64,000 nucleotides of DNA. Source: Synchiropus splendidus (Eukaryota > Chordata > Actinopteri > Syngnathiformes > Callionymidae). The position numbers were made by a program, and so were the translations under genes. Of the stretch, positions 50,861 through 63,045 are shown piece after piece (the first letter of the stretch is position 1; each line of letters begins with the position of its first letter). The stretch is from contig NC_071335.1 of the NCBI RefSeq assembly GCF_027744825.2, forward strand, positions 13,343,501 to 13,407,500. The letters run 5' to 3'. The notes below the pieces were generated by a model. The model searched no databases. It was given only the letters and a program-made list of their open reading frames with translations, and was not told the origin of the DNA.

Positions 50861-51766
50861 AAACAGTACAATACGGTTTCATATGACATGACACTCCATC
50901 ATGTTTAGCATTACTTATTACTTATTACTTAGTTAAATCACAGACTTGCTTCAATATCTGCCAAAACTGTCTTATGTTTTCGGTTATTTAGCATTTCCTC
51001 TATAAAGCTATTTTCAATACAGTTTATAAGTGTTCCTTTATTCATTTGTATCTGAATTGTTTTATGTGTCATAATTCAAGGAAGAAGTCAACACCACTTA
51101 ATGTAATTTTAGCTGTGTCACATTGAAAAATGGTTAATGCACAGTACTATTGAGGGATTGTTAATCAGGATGAAATAATGTTTTTGTCTCAATCCAATTG
51201 GAAATTTTTCGCCCCATGATGGAGTAGTTTAAACTAGGAGAAGCTAACCCTAGCGTCAACAGTTCTATGACGAATGATGTTTCCTTCAGAAAACATAAAA
51301 AAGTAACCTAAAAACTTGACTATGTAACAGAAGCTGAATGTCAAATGGACATGTCCATCATCATTGGTGAAACACCCGAGACCCAGTGCTGCATCTAGTC
51401 ACTCATACTTTTCTTTCACATATTATTATCAGTTTGTCGCCAGTTGTTTACTTCCATTAGCGCCACACAAGCAGGTCACTTGGTCTGATGTGAATCAAGC
51501 TGACGGGGACATGCTGGTTTCCAGCTATCACAGTGAGGGGGCCACACACACATGCTGTAAGGGTTTTCGAAATCCTGAGCGATATTGTTAGCTGTTAGAC
51601 CTTTTGGAGATACAAAATCTAGCGTGATTATATCACATGTCATAGTCTCAACGCAGCACACCACACACATGAAGAATGACTAAATGACAGGAACCTGTCT
51701 GCTGCTTGCAGAACTCAACACACACCTGAAGGGACGAACTGGGTGAGGACCAGCTGTGTAAGAAAA

Positions 51767-52092
51767 TATCGATACACTCAAATATTGCGATACTTGCGCA
51801 ATACTATTTCAATGTTTTCAGTCCGCCATATTGATTTTTAATAAATTCATATTTGTAAATGCTGCTGCATTTGTGATACAAAGAACAATATTTCAGGTCC
51901 ATTATTAATACTACTAACTGTACTCTTGTATCATGTAGTCACGTATTATTTTGTAATAATGGTTGTTGCCAACAAATTATAATACAATGTGGTACTTCCA
52001 TTATGGCTATTTATCGCAGTATATCATATCATATATCTCCTATATCAGGGCATGCAACTCATTGACAGATTCCTGGCATTACACAGCCCTAG
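51767..52092. repeat. possible degraded element with ATATCGATA subterminal words
   Basis: GTAAGAAAATATCGATAC and ATTGCGATACTTGCGCAATAC near the left, and GCAGTATATCATATC and ACACAGCCCTAG near the right, recall fish hAT elements beginning CTGTGTAGAAATATCGATA. Termini are not clean and no target duplication is evident. Confidence 0.3.
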
Positions 52093-52800
52093 TGAAGGCG
52101 ACATCAGATTGGAGTGACTTAGTTCTCAGCTTTATAGTCATCGATTGTCCACACTGTCCCCTTTGCTTCCTTGTTTTTTTTTGTTTTTTTTGGACAGCTT
52201 ATCTTGATTGGCTGTGTTCCATTCGCTGTCACAGTTCCAGTCAGGAGCAGTCCTCACACACAAAGATTTTGGGTCATAAAAATTGAACGTTTAACATTTA
52301 GTTTAGTGTTAAACATGTTCAAGTGTTCAGATCTTTACCATCCTTGGTTGGGCAGTGATAAGAGTGGAGACAAAATGGGCCTATTATGGCTATATGTCTA
52401 AATATGAGGAACATTCGAGTGTTTACAGTATATGTATTTTCTGGACTGTACTGTAAATCTGCTGTACATCGCTTTGAACCCCAGACTTATATGGCATCAC
52501 TGACCGTAAAAGAAGTGTCGGTCCAGTTGACTCGTCTGCCTCTGTAACCAGGGAAGGAAGTGGATTTAGCACTCTGCTCTGCAGGGAGCATGACAGCCAC
52601 GTCAGCATCCCCTCACGTGAGACCACCAGAGACGCAGCCTAATTCCAGGTGTAAATGAATGTCAAACGTGTCAAATGTCAAATGAGTGTGCGACTCCACT
52701 CCAATACATTAACATCTTTGTCATAATTCACATCAGAGTCAAATTGTTTCACTAAAAAAAGGAGTCATTTGATATTAACTTTCTCCTCGACATTCTGATG

Positions 52801-53109
52801 GTCGGTGAACACAAATAATCCCATCAACAGAAGACACTCATATGCAATTATTGCTGGAATTAGTCATGCATTCACTTATTTGTCTTTTGCATGTATGCAA
52901 CATTTTCTGACCTTTGAGTGCGCGCTCGGCCATGTTTGTGTACGCATGAAGCGTTATCTCATCATCAGCGGAATAAATCATATTTGTGTTTGCGGTAATT
53001 ACAGCCCTGAAAGCCTAAGCTGCGTAAGCCGCGGTGGAGCGGCTCGCCGTAATATGGATCTGGAACGTGATAAATCTGTCAAGATTAACTTGAACTGTAT
53101 CTGCTGATG
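52801..53109. promoter_or_regulatory. candidate non-coding regulatory element
   Basis: Within intron 2 this stretch stands out as non-repetitive and evenly mixed, with octamer/ATTA-like words (ATGCAATTATTG, TTTGCATGTATGCAAC, GGTAATTACAG) beside CpG-containing words (GTAAGCCGCGG, GGCTCGCCG). Such mixtures are common in vertebrate developmental enhancers. There is a 100-codon open frame, but it has no splice context or motif. This is a suggestion only. Confidence 0.25.
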
Positions 53110-55251
53110 AGAAACAGGAAGGGCAGAGGATAGCGAGTCATGTCTAAAAAGGGTCTGTTTTACATACACAACGTATTTCTTTGTAGTCTTCTTTGGTTGT
53201 AAAGCATATTAAAACATGTAAATTGGATGCACGCTCAATTGCGTTTCATTATTTAAAACATTCCACTGCGGTTTAACAAGGCCATAAAGATCCGCCTGAA
53301 TAAAAACCATACATTCAATCGCGATAGATGATAAAAAACGTGATTAAAATAATTAAAATAATGTCTTTCCGCGCAGCCGCCATTTAGTGAAGGATATCGA
53401 ATGACGGTGTCCCTGGTGGAACACAGCCAGTGGATGAATTGAAAATATGAGCCATCGCAAAAGGCCTTGTGTCACACCACATCGCGAGAGGCCTGGAAAA
53501 ACCTATCAAACCGAATTCCCGGGCGAAGAGTAAAAATGCAGTCTAAAATAAATCAGACTAAACAGACCAACTGTGACTACGACGGGAGCCAACGATCATG
53601 CAGTTCTCCTAAAGTGTATCAGTCTTTACAACACATGGCTGAGTTGTTGGAATGGGTTACACTCCCTCTGTTAAACAACATTAGCAACACCTAAACTGCT
53701 CCCATTCCAGCTGCTCATTTCAACCTCCAAACATTTTTACATCCACCGTTTGAAACTTGGACTCCCAAGTATCACAATGCCAGATGTCCACTTTGGCTGC
53801 AGAGTTGTATCTCATTAAATTCGCACAGATCGTTTCACCAGCTCTCTGCTTCATTACCTGTTAGTCAGAGTAAATAATGGGATGAGTGAGGGTCCGGCAT
53901 ACTCAAGAGGGCCCTGCAGCTAAGAAAAAGGCATCTTAAGCCAAAGCTCTCATCTTGGAAAGAATCCTTGACAGATGTTAAAGTCTGTGCTGAAGGCTGA
54001 TCACGGAGACAAACACTTAGAGACCCAGTGGGATCAAGACGATTAGATAACATTCCAAGACACATGCAGGAGAAATGAGATGGTTTCAACAAACCAGTGG
54101 TGTCAGAGTTTCTATAGGAAGCCAGGGTGGAGGGTCAAACCGAGACCTCCAGTTAATCCCCGGACAGTTTGCAGTAAGTTTAAAGCTGCTGCCATTGCTG
54201 TCTCTTCAGGCAGGAAGGGAATTGCTTGTAAAAAAAAAGGGTGCAGTTTGTATCTCAGAGTCATTAGTGCACGCAAGGACAAGACAAATCCTTCAGAGGG
54301 TGGTGACGTCGTCCAACGTCCAAAGCAGCTTGATTCATGTGTGAAGTCAATGTAGTGGCGCTGTTATCTGCGACAAAGCGTCGCGCTACACCACGGATGA
54401 CGTGACACACTTCGGCGTCGGCTTCGGTGACAAAAGACTGATGATTGTGACATATACAGAAAGGGGGGAGAGCTGAATTAAAGCATGCTTTATGCAGTTT
54501 CATAAGCACAGCCAAGTTGTGATCGTACAACGCATCGGTTAAAGAACTACTGATTCCATATAGGATCATGCTGGTGGCTGCCCTTTGTGGAAGAGCCATA
54601 CCCCTGAGATGGAAGCACATGTTATGCCGTTTCCTTAGTTACAGCACGTAACTTACATCGTAGTGGCACTCACAAGAGCTAAGCTATCAGCACAATAGCC
54701 CATTGGACGTTGGACATCATTTGCAGTTTATGAAATGTTTATCTCGAGTTCACGACATGCTTTAATGAAATCATTAAATTATATTTTATGCTGGTCACAA
54801 ATTTTTCATAGTAGCAGCTCTCACATTTGAATATGTAGGTTATGGAAACAAACAGGCAGAAGTTGATCTTCTCTCTTCACTCACAGAAGATGTATTTTTT
54901 TGTTTATGGAATGTTTTAATGACATACTCCACCAACATGTTTCATAAGTAGCAATTAAAGGCAAAGTCGACCACCTCTTCTCATTGAAACACGGGAGGAT
55001 TCGAGCCCTATTTACGTCCGTCCGGCAGTCCACCAGTATACAGTAAGTACCAGAAGAAATACTTTATTTAGATTCTTTGTACAAAAAAAAAATCTATAAA
55101 ATTTCATTCCTGTATACAACCATGAATTATACCGTGACAAGTGTGAAACTCCACTGAGCCAAATGCCATTGCCATCTTGTGGTGACAAATACGTCTGAAT
55201 GACTGGAGGAAATCACAAGATATTTGAGTGATTTGTTTTTCAGGAAGTAGA

Positions 55252-55393
55252 GCAGGTTCATGTAACCAAAGGACTTGTTTTTATTCAAACCATGTCGTTT
55301 TGGAAACGAAGACTTGCGCTTGTCAGAGGATGATGGATCTGAGGCTGTACAGTTGGTGATGGACACCAGTCCGCTCCCTATCAGTGAATGGTT
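55252..55393. repeat. dispersed repeat copy B
   Basis: Diverged second copy of the repeat at 38037-38178, same orientation, sharing TTTATTCAAACCATGTCGTT and flanking words in order. The minus-strand frame over it has no recognisable protein motif. Confidence 0.8.
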
Positions 55394-57127
55394 TTAATAA
55401 GAACTTAGTTATGCTCCCTTCAGAAGAGGCGACAGTACTAAACATATAATGTGTAAACAAAGGGCTTGTTTCTGTTCTGACACTGCTGCTTCTAACTGCC
55501 GTTGCTATGTTGCCCTTTGTTTATGTTTGAAAACCATGTGTGTTCAGTTGATCTCAGAACTCGTTTGAGTCGAACTTTCAGACCAAAAGGTTTCTGCACT
55601 GCAGTTGACATGATCGCTGCAGAGCACTAACAACGCCAATGGTCACCACTTGTATCCAAGTAGCTTCACCCAGTTCTATCGACAATCTTCTACATCTAAC
55701 AGGCTTACATACTGAGTTCCTCAGCCTTGTTGGTGACTCTTCAGAGATCCGATCCTGAAACACAATTTCACGTCACTTTTCATATGCACTTGGTCATGTG
55801 ACCATGAGCTTGACTCCTGGTGCCACCGAAGATATAATCAAGATTCCTCTCAGTCGTTCATCAGGGTCATTCTATGCTGAGATTTCACCCTGATGCTGAC
55901 ATGCAGTGAAGTGTGACTCTCAATATCAGTGCTCCCTCACCGACAATGGAGCAGGACCTTGTAAGGTAGACTCTTAAGGAGGACCATCGAGGATGTAATG
56001 TCTTCTCTGCCATTCTGTTACGCATGAGGCATGAGGATGTGTTGCACATTGGTGAGGTTAGTCGTGGCATCTCTGACCAGAAGGAAGCTTTCACATAGAT
56101 CCAGAACATCCATTAACATAATTTTACTTCATCATATTGAAGAGTTTCAGTGCCTCCATGATCGTGAGCTCTGGTGCTTACATTCATTGTCAGAACCCAT
56201 AGAAGACACAGCAGAGCATGACCACATGCATGGGATGATTGTCAGGTCTCATCCCTCAGCCAATCATGTACAGCATCACATATGAAACAAAAAATGGACA
56301 AATAATCGTTGTGCTATAATTCCAAAAATACACATTTGAGTCTCGATTTTAATATGCGGCTAATGTGAGTCTTAGCAGTTTTTTTGTTTTCGCAACAGGA
56401 GATTGTTTTCCAAATGCCTCTTTGATTTTCACTGTAATTGAAATGTTTTTATTTACATAGCAGATTGTGTTGGAAGTCAATTATCTGAGGAGAAAAAGCT
56501 CAGTCTGTTCTTACGTCTCTAATTACCCTTCCAGTTGTTGCAAGATATTTCTCCACTGCTTCCTAACCTCATGGTCTCCACATGTATCCCACCATTGCGC
56601 TTGTGCCAAGATGCAAACTGAAATTGTAAAGGTCACGTCAACAACAATGTAAATCTAAGATGTTCACATGTGCTTACATACACATACAAACTGAGATGAC
56701 CTTTGCTGAGTTGGTCGCAAAGCTTAACCTAATGCTGTCACACACATAGAGACACAAGCGCCCGCAGCTGTGTATCTGTCTGCACGCTCGGCTCTGGAAA
56801 ATGGTGACAAGCCAACAAAGTAACTAGAGACACTGACCGCTGTCCATGGGGGAAATGGTAATAAGGGTCAAGGCTTGTCTGTCAGGCCTGTTTAGATGTT
56901 TCATGAGGATGGCTGTGTTGGCTGGTTTGTTGTCATGTATGGCGGGTGTTTGCCATTTGACGGAGGTCAATGCTTTTGTACACCACTTTGCTGATGTTTA
57001 AATAGGAAAGACTGCAGCATTTAAAACTGCGATTATGGTGATATTTACACAGGAATCTGTCATGATAAGCATGGTGTGTGTGGGCTTGTTCATCTCGCTT
57101 TGTTGGGACCAATTGTTGACAAAACAC

Positions 57128-57235
57128 GAGGTTCAGAGTCCTGGTTAAGGTTAGCCATTTGTCTTGTATGGTTAGGATTAGGCTGGGGAAAGCTGTCCCC
57201 ACAAGGATAGAAATACATTTCTGTGTGCGTGTTTT
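57128..57235. repeat. solitary copy of the 18-kb tandem repeat family
   Basis: Contains CAGAGTCCTGGTTAAGG, TTAGCCATTTGTCTTG, GGTTAGGATTAGGCTGGGG and CCCCACAAGGATAG in the order seen in the array at 17880-18635, followed by a GTGTG word. Confidence 0.75.
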
Positions 57236-59733
57236 ATGTTGTATTCCATTTTCTTTTTGTGTTTCAGGAGTGTTATTTTTGGAATAAACAAGTAATAAGA
57301 AGACATTCAGAAGAATGGAAAGTGAATGAAAGAAATCTGCGGGAAAGCTTTTCAAAGATTATTTTTCATTCTCTTAAATCACTTTAAAGCTGAAAAGCAC
57401 TTGAAACAAGAAGTGTCAAACTGTCAAGCTTCAATAGGAATCATAGTGTCCCTGTCCTTTTGAATCACGCTTCGGGTGTCCAGTTGGACGAGACTGTAAG
57501 ATTAATGGTTACGAAACTGAGTATGGAATATTTTATAAGCGACATAAATGGATAACTGGGTTCTCTTTTCACACAGTCCACCTTAACAATCTGCCTTAAC
57601 ACTTTTCCTTAAGGGCAGGAGTCTCCTCAAATGACAAGGAGGTAGCAATGTCAAGATTACAGAAAACTCACCCTGCTTTTGGTGTTTTAGTTACAAATGT
57701 TTTCAATGACAGTGTTAAGCGAATGGTAAAAGAATAGTTTGGGGGGGGGGGTTTGGATAAAAACTTGATCTTATAATCACATTCTAGTCATTTTTGTATA
57801 GTTTTGTTAATGAAAATCAAACCTCATGCTCACTATGAAATTTATGGAGTCAGATTGTTGAGTAATATTGTCAGTATATGATCTGCTATGAGGACTTCTT
57901 GTGACTTCTGTGAAGACTTGTGCTGATGGTGCTTATAATATAGGTAATATATAATATACAATAAAGGTAAGGAGGAAGCAGGGAACTTTAGGAGCGATAC
58001 ATCAGCTGAGGGAGGACATATAATGATGCCGCAGTGTCAGTGAACATCCCAACCATGCCGTTGTGTCAGGGAAGGCCCTCGCTTGACTCGTAAAGTATTA
58101 ATGAAATTGTGTAATGACACCCACTAAATGTATGTGGCTGTATTATCAAGCTTCCATCTGGAACCAGTCACATGGAGAAAGACTTCCTCTGAAGTAGCCT
58201 GCTAGCAGAAAGATGACTTTCAGTACCTTAATTCTGTTAGTGCAGAGGAAATGCAGGGGTAGATGGTTGAAGACCAGACGCATAAGCAAGTCGTCTTACA
58301 ATGTCACTATCAGTCATCTACATTGACTCTGACACGAACAGGAAAACAACAGGCTGCTATGCTGAAGTCGGACTTCAGACTTCATCTTACCATTAGAGAA
58401 CTGACTTAATTTTGATGTCATCCGCTGGCCAGAGTCATTTTATGTGGCCAAGGAGATCTTTTTTCTGACAGTGAAATTCAATAATAATTTTAAATTGAGC
58501 CATCCAGCCATTTAGACCCCCATACTGACTTAGGCTTTTATTTAATGTTTTAACAATAATATTTAATATATAAATGTGTAGTGAAATATAGTCATTTTTT
58601 AATGAGCCTTGTCCGGATTCTTGATTTGAAAAAAATTGTGAATGAAATTGAAACAGCAGTTGGAATCTCCTTTTCTTGTCTCTAGTTTGAGAATTCAAGC
58701 GTACAGATTCCTGTTAGTCATCTCTTTAACCTTGGTCCTCTTTATTGTAAGATTATTGTCATAGTTTCAACACAGAACTTCAATAGACTTTTTAAATCCC
58801 TTATTGGATAACCTTTTAGGTCAGAAATATTTTTGTTTGTATTCATGAGATTGGAGCACATATTTGTGATATACTCTTCAAGTATTTGACATTCAATAGG
58901 CGAGTCAGGTCAGGCATGTAGAGTGTCCGTTTAAACACCCGGTCTGGTCGCACAGGCTTTGTGGCTCAACACTAACCCTTCGGTTGGACTGATGTTATGC
59001 TGATCCTGTCAGTGTATAAGGTCTTGGATCCACCACCATCTCTGATGCAGTCAATAATAGAAGAAAACTTTGAGTGATGAGTTACATGATCAGAATACAA
59101 TCAGTTTGCAGTTTCATTTTGCCAATTTCGCTACATGCTTGTGGAGCTCACCGAGGCAGTTGCCGTCTAACTAATTCATCCGGTGTGCACGCATAAGGTG
59201 AATAATTGACAAGGTGTTTCTATTAAAACCATCTTCCTCTGTTGAGTCTAATTTACCTGGATAAATAAAACATGAAAGTGTCTGTTGGCACACAAAAATG
59301 TTCATGTACCTTTTTGTAAATGTGAGATGCAAGCAAGAAATATGTTCATTGACGAGAGGCTTTGGGAGAAATATGATGAAGAGCGACTATAAATATTCAG
59401 TCTAATGTGGTGCAGTCTAGGACTGTGCGTCGCGTGCAGATTTATTACACACTGTACCATTCGCAGATGCCAAACGTGGCATGAAATAGTGTCAGTCAGG
59501 TTCCATTCCATTCATTTTATGCTTTTAATTTCACCCGGTCTTGCAGTGGCAGAGAGTGATACCAAGGCGTGGTGCACTTAGATATCGATATATATCTCAA
59601 GTGAATGAAATATTTGAATTTGTTGGCCAAAAGAAATGAAAACTCTACACCAAAAGCCACCAACATCAGAGAGGGCAATTGAATTAACACCTTTAAGTTT
59701 CCTTTTTCCCTTCCTTTTTTTTTTTCTCTAAGT

Positions 59734-60355
59734 CAGTGGTCCCCAACTTTTTTATCACTGTGGACAGGTTAACATTTAACAATTGGAACGTGGCCCGGGG
59801 GGTATGAAGTTGCCACTTTGACCCATCAATGTGCCCTAATGCGCTCTGACTCTGGTCGTTATGGTAACGTTTAAACACGCCTTCAAAATAGCATACAGAT
59901 ACAATACCGAATATAAAGTACATGTGATTCAACATATGGTTAAATCAATGGGATCCCTGAGCCTGTTTCTCTGCAACAAGATGTCTCCCATCTGGGAGTG
60001 ATGGTAGACGGCCGCGATGAATCCATATTTCAAGTACGACTCCTGGTATTGTTTGTTAAAAACGTCTTCTTCCTGGAAGTCATAAGCTCTTCTGTCTCTT
60101 CACTTAACCGTTTCCCCTTCGCAAAGTAACGGCTTTTTCCTACACATTTTGCGAGCATGCGGGTTAAATTTTAGCTCTAGTAACCGAGGCTTAACCGAGA
60201 GAATGCGGTCACTTCAAAATAAAAGGTTTTTCCAAAATAAAACATCCTTCTGACTCATATCATATACAAAACGAAAATAATTATTTCTTATGCAGCCCAG
60301 TACCAATTGATTCACGGCCCGGTAGTGTCCCCCATCCGGGGGTTGGGGACCCCTG
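59734..60355. mobile_element. non-autonomous hAT transposon (622 bp)
   Basis: The left end CAGTGGTCCCCAAC and right end GTTGGGGACCCCTG are nearly perfect inverted repeats. The subterminal GGCCCGG words occur on both sides, as in the well-known vertebrate hAT-type passenger elements. The flanks CTCTAAGT (59726-59733) and CTTTAAGT (60356-60363) are an 8-base target duplication with one mismatch. No transposase is encoded. Confidence 0.87.
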
Positions 60356-61189
60356 CTTTAAGTGAACAAGCGGAAATATCTTCAGCCGGTCCAGATAAAG
60401 TTTTTTTTTTCCAAGCAATTACCAAGTTGAGGTCAGAGGTGTTCCAGCTGCTGCTCAACAACTTGACTCATCACTCCATCACAAAAATGACACTTCGATT
60501 TTTAGACCAGCGCATCTATGGCCAAGAGGATAGCTCTGTGAACTTTGTTTTCCTTCGGCGGTTGGAAGAGATGGAGTGAGACATGGCCTTCGGAGCTGCT
60601 GGGCACTGGAGCCTATTAACTGCCTGTCAAGCAGCAAAAGAAAAAAAAGCAGGTTAACAGAGAGAGAAGTCAGACGGCTGGATCCTGACATTTTCAGTGT
60701 CAATATGGAGACCTTACCAAGTTGTCTGATGGCTTGAATGAAATACTATGACATCTGTGTCCCACAGTGGCCCTTCAGGAGGGTTCTGCTTCGGCATGTT
60801 TCATTTACTCTCTGGCAGTTTGCCACTTTTGTCTTCTGACTCTGTGACCCAATAAGAAATGCTTCCTGTACACAGCGTCTGCAGATGTTGTTATTCTGAA
60901 GTTAAAAAAAACCCTGTCATCTGAGGGTGAAATGGGCTTGAAGTGGGTGTAGATTATGTGGCTGCACATGTGTGCCACTTACATTGATGATTCATTGGGG
61001 CTGACGTGTGCAGCAGAGCTGAAATCATTATTAGTGGAGACGGGAAGAATGATTTAAGCAAGCTAAGGCAAAGAATGTTAAAGATTTGTCTGAAAATTTT
61101 CCAAACTATGATAAAATAATACAATAGCGATTGTGAGAAAACGAAAACACTTAAAACAGAGTCTCAGTAACTACAATTTTTCACAAATT

Positions 61190-61315
61190 AGAAGGGATTT
61201 TTTACAGGACTTTAAGCACAATTGCACTTTGACCAAGGTTCCTTTGGTGGTGTCCCTCTGGATTTTTTCAATAAACGAAGTGTGCCATGGATTAAAAAGG
61301 TTGCAACCACTGGTC
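61190..61315. mobile_element. truncated hAT-like right end
   Basis: Reads GGTGGTGTCCCTCTGGATTT, then AATAAACGAAGTGTGCCATGG and ends AAGGTTGCAACCACTG. In reverse complement this begins CAGTGGTTGCAACCTTTTTA followed by CATGGCACACTTCG, a typical hAT-like terminus. The other end was not found. Confidence 0.45.
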
Positions 61316-62676
61316 TAAAAGAACCAAAATACAGAACTGTTATACATTTGACACCAAAGTGTCATATTCATCTAATTCCTGATTCCAACTCAAGGCACGA
61401 GGGCCAAAAATGGCCTGAAAAAAATAAGTGTGGAAAAAATATCGATACAGCAATATATCGGGACACATGGTCCTCCAATTGACTTAATATTGATTTTCAT
61501 TTTTCTAAATAAATCAGAATATTTTGGCCACATTGGAAGTCGAATATGACTTACTCCTTATTGTGCCGCCAGTATGTAGCGGAAAATTACACGCTGATTT
61601 GACTTGCTGGAGAACTGGCTAATATTCAGGCGCAGGAATGTGTTATGAAACGGGACGGACATCTCTACACAGTTAGATGGAAACACGATTTTCAGTTGTC
61701 GTGGTTATGCCACTGAGGTTGAGGTTGAGCCTTTAGTACTCATCTTCATATACGTATTAACGCCCGAATGTGTCGTGAAACAAGGGTGTAACGGGTATAA
61801 AAGATTTTGCGCTGCTTTGAATAAATCATTGTTCAATGTTCTTCATGGAAAGATTTCCAGAACAAGTGACTAGAAACACTTAGTTGATCATGTTATCATT
61901 GACAGGATAAAAATGTGATGGAATTTTATGGCTTGCTTACAACCTATGTATCTGTATTTTCTGTAGAATTACAGCTTTTCAAGTTCGGTTGTGAATGAAT
62001 ATTTACATCACTTCCCACTGATATGCAAAGTAGAGCAGTTCTCTTCTTCGCTTACCTCCCTAACGTTGTTGTTGAAAGGGATTAATTGGCCACTTCAAAG
62101 ATTTTATGCCAGAAATGTAGGACACAGATACGCAAGGTCGTAACAATGCAGTAATAAGCTGGATTTAAGTCTCAGTTACATGAGGGGTTATGGGAGCCAA
62201 CCTGAGGAAATATTGTGGGTTACCCAAGATGTATACAGATTGATGTGAACCTGAGGGGATTAAAGTGTGGAACCACAGTGGAAACCAGTGAGGGGTAAAG
62301 AAAAGAGCCTCACTTTTAGGATTAAGTCCATGAGTAGACATGAAAATACAACCTGAATTAAAGCCTCGTTCAAAGTCAAGCATTGTCCAAGCTCAACTGG
62401 GTTGAGTGTAAAGCAGGGAGCATGGGGAGAACATCCAGTCCAGGCCAGTTTTAAATCTTGTTCAAGCATGAGGGCGCAGTGGGCCATGCCTTTGATCAGA
62501 GGATTCAGAGCTGTGGGAGCTTTGGCCATAATGGGGTCCAGTGTAACCTTCCAAAAGTGGAGCTGCAATTCAGCTTTCTGCTGTCAAACTATATCAGTAG
62601 CATTTAGTAAATGACTCATCTGTGAATCACGACCAAGACCAGGCGGCGTCACCTCTAGAGTTGAGCAGCAGTTTCA

Positions 62677-62695
62677 TTTATTTATTTATTTATTT
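62677..62695. repeat. TTTA microsatellite
   Basis: Short run of TTTA units about 200 bases upstream of exon 3 of mgat5b. Confidence 0.9.
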
Positions 62696-62894
62696 TTCAC
62701 AGTCTAATGGTGTCAGACTGATCAGGAAAAGCGTGACAAATTACCTGTGAAAACACAAATTTTGAGTTTATAAATGAGATATATGGAATTAAATATGGTG
62801 GAAAGGCACAGCTGCAGACTTTACACGTATTAATTTATCACAATTTTCCATCCAGCGTTTCCTTCATCTGCTGCGCCTCTTTGTCTGTGTTCAG

Positions 62895-63045
62895 TGATGG
62901 GAGGCGTGGAGTCTCGTGGGGTGCTGAGGAAGATCAGTGACATGCTGGAGGTGATTCTGAAGAGGATGGACAGTCTGTCCAAACTGGACAACACCTCCAC
63001 GGCTGATTCACGACGCCTGGACGAACTTAGCTCTGCGATCAACAA
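62895..63045 (+). CDS. mgat5b: mgat5b coding exon 3 (luminal stem)
   Basis: Internal exon of 151 bases, residues 61-110 plus two bases of the next codon. It completes Val (G/TG) and reads MGGVESRGVLRKISDMLE, then VILKRMDSLSKLDNTS and a polar tail ending ELSSAIN. Vertebrate MGAT5B has the closely similar VMGGPESRGVLRKMSDLLE at this place. The segment is amphipathic with heptad-like Leu/Ile/Met spacing, as expected for the coiled stem between membrane anchor and catalytic domain. Asn93 in NTS is a potential N-glycosylation site. The acceptor is a pyrimidine-rich tract ending GTTCAG at 62894; the donor is CAA/GTAAGT at 63046. The frame runs without a stop from exons 1 and 2. The catalytic exons lie beyond the right edge, so the gene is incomplete only because the window ends. 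Confidence 0.94.

Larger units (their letters stand above)
34684..62894 (+). other. mgat5b: mgat5b intron 2 (28.2 kb)
   Basis: Bounded by donor GTAATG at 34684 and acceptor GTTCAG at 62894; phase 1 (G/TG). It separates the membrane anchor from the stem exon. The listed microsatellites, hAT-type elements and dispersed repeats lie within it. The sections 35113-36129, 36407-37659, 39008-43312, 43397-46629, 46656-49928, 50869-52800, 53110-55251, 55394-57127, 57236-59725 and 61319-62676 show no exon or RNA gene I can support. Short ORFs in them lack splice context or recognisable protein motifs. No nested gene was recognised on either strand. Confidence 0.85.

Noticed and set aside
56933..57355. 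140-codon minus-strand frame
   Set aside because: It crosses the solitary copy of the 18-kb repeat family; the WLTLTRTLN tract also appears in the array at 18 kb and is repeat translation.
62260..62568. 102-codon minus-strand frame close to mgat5b exon 3
   Set aside because: No motif recognised and no splice context. It is antisense to intron 2 and not supported as a gene.
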